In this document: piece after piece, positions 13,779 to 17,630 of the stretch
Layout of the letters: each line of letters starts with the position of its first letter
Position numbering within the stretch: the first letter of the stretch is position 1
Source: an uncultured Lachnospiraceae bacterium
GTDB taxonomy: Bacteria > Bacillota > Clostridia > Lachnospirales > Lachnospiraceae
Length of the DNA stretch: 17,630 nucleotides
Assembly (NCBI GenBank): GCA_910586095.1
Contig: CAJUHQ010000070.1
Location: 1-17,630 of the forward strand
Direction of reading: 5' to 3'
Notes under the pieces: model-generated
Database searches by the model: none
Told to the model about the DNA's origin: nothing
Seen by the model: the letters and a program-made list of their open reading frames with translations, nothing else
Made by a program: the position numbers and the translations under genes

Positions 13779-14567
13779 TTATTCTGCCCCTGACACGGTG
13801 ATAATGATATTTTCCGCTGCAATTTCTGTTTTTCTTTGCACAATATCTATAATTTGTGCGGTCTGTGCCTCTGTAAGACTTGATGCCGCCACCATCACAT
13901 CAGCAGTGTCACCACTGATACTTACCACAGTCTGCGTAAACCCTTTTGCCTCTAATAACATTTGTGCATCCGATTCCTTTTGAGCGGTTTCAGTCAGGGT
14001 AATCATGCTGTTTATAGCCTCTTTCTTAGCTTCCTCTGTAAGATCATCATTATTGATAATCTCCATCAAAGATGCTTTATTCTGTGCTCTTGTCTGTTCT
14101 TTTAACAACTTTGCTCCTGCAAGCGTAGATACTCCAGATGCACTGGTAAATACTGCCTCTCCTGGTACTTCCTGCTCGATTACATTGGCTCCTGTTTCAT
14201 CTGTATTTGATGCTAGTACTCCATCCTCACCTGTTCCCTGAACAGAAGTATCTGCAACGGATACATTTTGCATATCATTGCTTAGATAGTTGTCTGTGAT
14301 AGTCACATCATCTGTATCAAGACTTGCAATATCTTTGTCTGTTCCCGCAGTATACTCAGTCACTGTTCCATCTGCTTCCTCCCTGAGTGATATAGCATAC
14401 ATATCCTCATCTGAGATTTCATACGTAAGTTCACTGTCACTGCCGTCCACAGATATAAAGTCTTCTTCTCCAATCTTGGTTCCGGCAAAGTTCAGATACC
14501 CCGCCACTGCTATCATTACCGCCAGTGCTGTAATCATAATCTGGTTTTTCCTTAATATTTTTTTCAC
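13779..14567 (-). CDS. spoIIIAH: SpoIIIAH, stage III sporulation channel protein
   Basis: SpoIIIAH sits in the mother-cell membrane and binds forespore SpoIIQ (or a functional equivalent) across the intermembrane space to hold the feeding-tube channel. The 262-residue product has one N-terminal membrane segment (about residues 10-28). A long acidic, Ser/Thr/Asp-rich linker (about 30-145) follows, then the conserved YscJ/FliF-like ring domain (about 148-262), including 'LTEEAKKEAINSMITLTETAQKE' and 'AEMLL..KGF'-type sequence. AAGGA is 9 bases before GTG 14567; TTG at 14570 is an alternative. An out-of-frame ATG GTT TGG TGA overlaps the start. It is the last gene of the operon. Confidence 0.92.
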   Translation of the reverse strand: MKKILRKNQIMITALAVMIAVAGYLNFAGTKIGEEDFISVDGSDSELTYEISDEDMYAISLREEADGTVTEYTAGTDKDIASLDTDDVTITDNYLSNDMQNVSVADTSVQGTGEDGVLASNTDETGANVIEQEVPGEAVFTSASGVSTLAGAKLLKEQTRAQNKASLMEIINNDDLTEEAKKEAINSMITLTETAQKESDAQMLLEAKGFTQTVVSISGDTADVMVAASSLTEAQTAQIIDIVQRKTEIAAENIIITVSGAE

Positions 14568-14672
14568 CAAACCATATCCTTCCTATACTTCTCTTTGCTA
14601 CTTCTATCATATTCAACATGTATGCCCATTAGACTTCACATCTCAAAAAATTCAAAATTCCTTTTCGACAGA

Positions 14673-15284
14673 TTAATTCTTTGTGTCTACAAAAATCCCC
14701 ACTTCTACCTTGTTTGCCTCCACCCCATATAGTGCCATGACAAGCCGCACAATCTGAAGTCGCACTTCTTCGTTGATCGCCCCTTCCGCAGCGATTACCA
14801 CTCCATCGATCGCTGGACTTTTGGTTTGATTGACAAAAGGCACCTCATTTCCACTGTCATTTCTAGTATATACTGTCGTCTCCTCTTTTGATTCCTGGCT
14901 GCTCTCCCCATCTTTACTGCTGGAAGTGGGAACATCTTTTTCCACAATATATTTTTGAGATTCCTTCATGTAGATTAACACTTTGACCTTTCCTACTCCT
15001 TCGATACTAGACAAAAAACTTTCTAATTCTTGCTCAAGTGTTCTTTTGTAACTATCCCCTGAGGCTTCCTGTGTCCTTGTTATATCTGTGGATTGTGCCG
15101 AGGATTTTTTTTCCTTTGTACTACTTTTATAGAAGGAACTGCCATTGTCCTGTCCTGTTGGCAACAAGATGACAAACAACAATATTCCGCTTAAAAATAT
15201 AATAAGCATTGTCTCTTTTAAAGGGCGTTTGCCATTGCCTTGCTCATTCCTCCCCTTCAATCTCTGAAGAATCCTCTCCCACAT
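14673..15284 (-). CDS. spoIIIAG: SpoIIIAG, stage III sporulation channel ring protein
   Basis: SpoIIIAG forms a large ring in the mother-cell membrane facing the forespore and resembles secretion-system ring proteins. The product from ATG 15284 is 203 residues, with a basic N-terminus and a membrane segment at about residues 26-43 (MLIIFLSGILLFVILLP). The C-terminal ring domain includes 'LEQELESFLSSIEGVGKVKVLIYM', a polar Ser/Glu-rich insertion, and the hallmark 'SPAIDGVVIAAEGA'. The frame is open to an ATG at 15311, but that start is only 2 bases from its purine site. The chosen ATG has AAGGGAG 9 bases upstream and overlaps spoIIIAF by 41 bases. Confidence 0.94.
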   Translation of the reverse strand: MWERILQRLKGRNEQGNGKRPLKETMLIIFLSGILLFVILLPTGQDNGSSFYKSSTKEKKSSAQSTDITRTQEASGDSYKRTLEQELESFLSSIEGVGKVKVLIYMKESQKYIVEKDVPTSSSKDGESSQESKEETTVYTRNDSGNEVPFVNQTKSPAIDGVVIAAEGAINEEVRLQIVRLVMALYGVEANKVEVGIFVDTKN

Positions 15285-15633
15285 CCACGCTTTCTCCCTT
15301 CTGGCTGTCATATTCCTTGTATGCTTCTTCTATAATTTTGTCTTCCCACAATCTCTGCTCAGAATATTCCTCCTCAATAGATGCATCTTCTGATGACAAT
15401 AGTTTCATCCATTCCCGCTCCCAATCTGCGTACAATTGATCTGCTTTTTCTAAGCTTTCCTCCACCTGCTCTACATAGGTAAATACTACATTACAACAAA
15501 TACACATTGTCAAAAGATAGGAAAATAGCTTTAAATACTTCTGATATGCACTTTTTTCCGTCAATTGCAACAGGCACTGAAAACAAATCATCGTATAAAT
15601 CAACCGCCGAATCTCCGCTGCCAAAACTCCCAC
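15244..15633 (-). CDS. spoIIIAF: SpoIIIAF, stage III sporulation membrane protein
   Basis: SpoIIIAF is a small membrane protein of the SpoIIIA channel. The 129-residue product has two hydrophobic segments (about residues 10-24 and 33-52) and a very acidic C-terminal tail, with a Glu-rich run ending SSEIEGEE. The start is GTG at 15633, with GGAGG 7 bases upstream. It lies between spoIIIAE (90-base gap) and spoIIIAG (41-base overlap), which makes the assignment firm although sequence conservation is low. Confidence 0.9.
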   Translation of the reverse strand: MGVLAAEIRRLIYTMICFQCLLQLTEKSAYQKYLKLFSYLLTMCICCNVVFTYVEQVEESLEKADQLYADWEREWMKLLSSEDASIEEEYSEQRLWEDKIIEEAYKEYDSQKGESVDVGEDSSEIEGEE

Positions 15634-15723
15634 AAAAACACCTCCAAAAATAACAATAAAACGTTGCTTGATTTCAGTTCCTTCTTAAAAGTTACTATTT
15701 TCACCTAAAACATTGTTTTGATT

Positions 15724-16788
15724 TTAACTAGTCGCATTTGTAACAGCCGCTATTGTAATAAAAAATAATGTTGTGACTGTAATTAATATTCTAAGAAGCA
15801 TAAACCCTGCATCCGAGATATACTCCACACACTTTGTCATTTGTTTTTCTCCACATATTCCTCCTAAAGCAGCACTAATTTTGATAGTAATCAATATCAT
15901 AAATGTTTTTAGAACTGGCGCCACGATCAAAAGAAGCAATAATACTAAAATCAATACACCAAGGCTATTCTTCACTGCTATAGCCGAAGCAAATGTCACA
16001 CTTGAAACAGATTCTACAATGTCTCCTATCCCTGGAATAGCACTCGCTGTTTTTTGTATGACTGTGTTGTTTGCCTTATCAATCACAGGCGTAATAATAA
16101 TCTGCAAAATACTGCTTCCTGACAAGAGTACTACCATTGTCTTTAATACCCACTGTACTATTTTTTTGATCAGTTCCATCAATCCTTTGAATCGTTCCTC
16201 TCCCCAGATACTCTCCACAACGCCTAAGATCACATAACTTTCCACTACTGGCGTGAGTGAAGCTGCTACAATTCCCTCTATCAGACACAAAAATCCCAAT
16301 AATAATTTATAGAAAATCAATGCAGTCAGTCCCGATCCCGCTGCCGCGATACAAATCATGTATGCTGGAAGCATTAGTTTTAAAAATTCAATCATACGTG
16401 CTATAGCATACTCAACAATGCCAAGAACTTCGCGAAATGCATAGAGTAGCACTGCTAACTGGCAAATGATAAAAAATGTACGTGTTGCCTTTGCTGTACT
16501 TTCATTTCCAAATGCAGACATAAGATTTCCCACCAGCGCCGCCAAAATAAACAACACCAAAATCGATACAAACAGACTTTTCCACCCATCAATGATTCCA
16601 GATAAAATCTGCGCAATATATTTCCAGAGTAATCCTGGCTCTAATACCCAATTTCCTTTGAGAACATCCTCCATAAAATTGAGAGCGTTTTTATTTTGCC
16701 CAGGCAAAAGTTCCTGTAAAAATGTATCCAATATATTGAGATCTGGTAATATGTCCAGATTGTCCCACAAACTAAGCTCGTCACTCAT
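15724..16788 (-). CDS. spoIIIAE: SpoIIIAE, stage III sporulation multi-pass membrane protein
   Basis: SpoIIIAE is the large polytopic subunit of the SpoIIIA channel. The 354-residue product has about eight hydrophobic segments from residue 70 onward. Family-like stretches include 'MIEFLKLMLPAYMICIAAAGSGLTALIFYKLLLG' and 'AIPGIGDIVESVSSVTFASAIAVKNSLGVLILVL'. Its ATG overlaps the spoIIIAD stop by four bases (ATGA), pointing to coupled translation. Many relatives carry an N-terminal signal peptide and are nearer 400 residues; here the protein opens with a soluble acidic stretch (MSDELSLWDNLDILPDLN) and has none. Confidence 0.95.
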   Translation of the reverse strand: MSDELSLWDNLDILPDLNILDTFLQELLPGQNKNALNFMEDVLKGNWVLEPGLLWKYIAQILSGIIDGWKSLFVSILVLFILAALVGNLMSAFGNESTAKATRTFFIICQLAVLLYAFREVLGIVEYAIARMIEFLKLMLPAYMICIAAAGSGLTALIFYKLLLGFLCLIEGIVAASLTPVVESYVILGVVESIWGEERFKGLMELIKKIVQWVLKTMVVLLSGSSILQIIITPVIDKANNTVIQKTASAIPGIGDIVESVSSVTFASAIAVKNSLGVLILVLLLLLIVAPVLKTFMILITIKISAALGGICGEKQMTKCVEYISDAGFMLLRILITVTTLFFITIAAVTNATS

Positions 16789-17165
16789 CTCATCATTTCC
16801 TCAAGCATATCCACCATAATTCTTATTACTGGAAACCCCGCTGCCATCACCGCAATCTTTCCAAACAACTCTATATGATTTCCGAGAGCAGAATAACCAG
16901 AATCTTTACATAAATTTGCAGCAAAATCACAAATATAGGTAATACCAATCAACTTTAAAAGCAAATTCAAATACGCAGAATGACTTCCAAGTATTGTTTT
17001 CCAATCTTCTATCTCACGTATGACATTTTCCAGTATTCCCAACACGCGTATCGCGATAAAAAAGCTCACCACCAATATAATTAGTGAGGCATATTCTGGC
17101 TTGTCTTTTTTTATAATAAGCGCCGCAAAGATTCCTGCCACGCCAAGTATACAGATTTGCAGCAT
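16785..17165 (-). CDS. spoIIIAD: SpoIIIAD, stage III sporulation membrane protein
   Basis: This is a 126-residue membrane protein with segments at about residues 2-17, 25-44, 66-88 and 100-120. Typical features are 'GVAGIFAALIIKKDKPEYASLI' at the N-terminus and 'LLLKLIGITYICDFAANLCKDSGYSALGNHIELFGK' in the middle. The ATG at 17165 has GGAGGGAC just upstream and follows the spoIIIAC stop by 15 bases. It overlaps spoIIIAE by four bases. Confidence 0.95.
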   Translation of the reverse strand: MLQICILGVAGIFAALIIKKDKPEYASLIILVVSFFIAIRVLGILENVIREIEDWKTILGSHSAYLNLLLKLIGITYICDFAANLCKDSGYSALGNHIELFGKIAVMAAGFPVIRIMVDMLEEMMR

Positions 17166-17180
17166 TGTCCCTCCACCTTC

Positions 17181-17381
17181 TCAAAGCCCAAATAAGTCTT
17201 GAATCATCTCAAAAAGCTGGTATATATAAGGGACAATCCATGAAAGTACCAGCACCAACCCCGCCAGGCTGATGAGGAAAGCATGCTCTTCTCTACCACT
17301 ATGCTTTAATACCTGTCCCAATATCGTAATCAGTATTCCTACCGCCGCGATCTTAAAAATAAGACTGACCTCCATCTTCAT
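17181..17381 (-). CDS. spoIIIAC: SpoIIIAC, stage III sporulation membrane protein
   Basis: This is a 66-residue protein of two membrane helices (about 6-24 and 35-58), matching the family length of about 65-68. The opening 'VSLIFKIAAVGILITILGQVLKHSGREEHAFLISLAG' is typical. In-frame ATGs at 17381 and 17375 are both usable (GGGG lies between AGGA and the first); I kept the first. A gap of about 100 bases with no visible feature separates it from spoIIIAB. Confidence 0.92.
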   Translation of the reverse strand: MKMEVSLIFKIAAVGILITILGQVLKHSGREEHAFLISLAGLVLVLSWIVPYIYQLFEMIQDLFGL

Positions 17382-17481
17382 CCCCGTTTCCTATTTTCTA
17401 TTTTTATTATCAATACTCGAAATTTTCATAATCTGAATGGTTCTATCACCTGACAAACAACCATCTTCACATGATAATCAT

Positions 17482-17630
17482 TTATAAAAATAACACAATA
17501 CATAAAATTCCTGTCAGGGTGCTGAGCGCTTTAATCAACCGACTGTTCTCCTCTTTTTTTATTGTTGCTTTATGAATGGCATCATCCAACTCACTCTCAA
17601 AGAGTCGTAAGGCTTCTATCTGCAATCTAT
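17482..17630 (-). CDS. spoIIIAB: SpoIIIAB, C-terminal part (partial, 5' end beyond right edge)
   Basis: This open frame enters from the right edge and ends TAA at 17482-17484, giving 49 residues: RLQIEALRLFESELDDAIHK... then a closing membrane helix TLTGILCIVLFL. Ending in a single C-terminal hydrophobic helix after a charged 'LE..L..A...K.EENSRLIK' stretch is the SpoIIIAB pattern, and the position before spoIIIAC agrees. spoIIIAA and the expected sigma-E promoter would lie further right. Confidence 0.85.
   Translation of the reverse strand, partial: RLQIEALRLFESELDDAIHKATIKKEENSRLIKALSTLTGILCIVLFL

Noticed and set aside
14620..14640. CATACAT on the minus strand before spoIIIAH, like a sigma-E -10
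   Set aside because: No matching -35 (ATA-type) lies at the right distance. The operon is expected to be driven from upstream of spoIIIAA, outside the window.

Overview
The window is AT-rich chromosomal DNA that looks like a motile, endospore-forming member of the Clostridia, most likely Lachnospiraceae (the Roseburia/Agathobacter/Butyrivibrio side). Reasons: a flagellar type III export and motor block with FlbD, a CheC-like FliY and an embedded cheY; a complete downstream part of the spoIIIA sporulation operon; Shine-Dalgarno-led genes throughout. The genus is inference. All genes but one are on the minus strand.

Reading the minus strand from right to left. (1) 17630-13779: spoIIIAB (3' end only), AC, AD, AE, AF, AG, AH. 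Their products form the mother-cell side of the channel joining the mother cell and forespore. The unit ends in a strong hairpin terminator at 13678-13717. (2) 13098-13622 (+): a 2H-phosphoesterase (2'-5' RNA ligase family), convergent with spoIIIA and sharing that terminator. (3) 12619-13097: a long intergenic region. (4) 12615-11977: an orphan lipoprotein with its own sigma-A-like promoter. (5) 11684-1: a flagellar unit in the order glycosyltransferase-TPR, flbD, motA, motB, fliL, fliM, fliY, cheY, fliO, fliP, fliQ, fliR, flhB, then flhA, which runs off the left edge.

Functionally, MotA/MotB are the stator. FliM/FliY form the switch that responds to CheY-P. FliO/P/Q/R/FlhB/FlhA build the export gate, and FliL and FlbD are accessory. 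The glycosyltransferase at the head of the unit is a candidate flagellin or cell-surface glycosylation enzyme. Sequence signals suggest at least three transcription starts in the flagellar block (before the glycosyltransferase, before motA and before flhA), plus a terminator between flhB and flhA.

I see no mobile element, CRISPR array, phage gene, tRNA or rRNA. No wholly new system is evident. The most interesting points are the glycosyltransferase insertion ahead of flbD, the punctuated flhB-flhA gap, recurring small inverted repeats and minimal upstream ORFs in flagellar leaders, and the repetitive linker of FliY.
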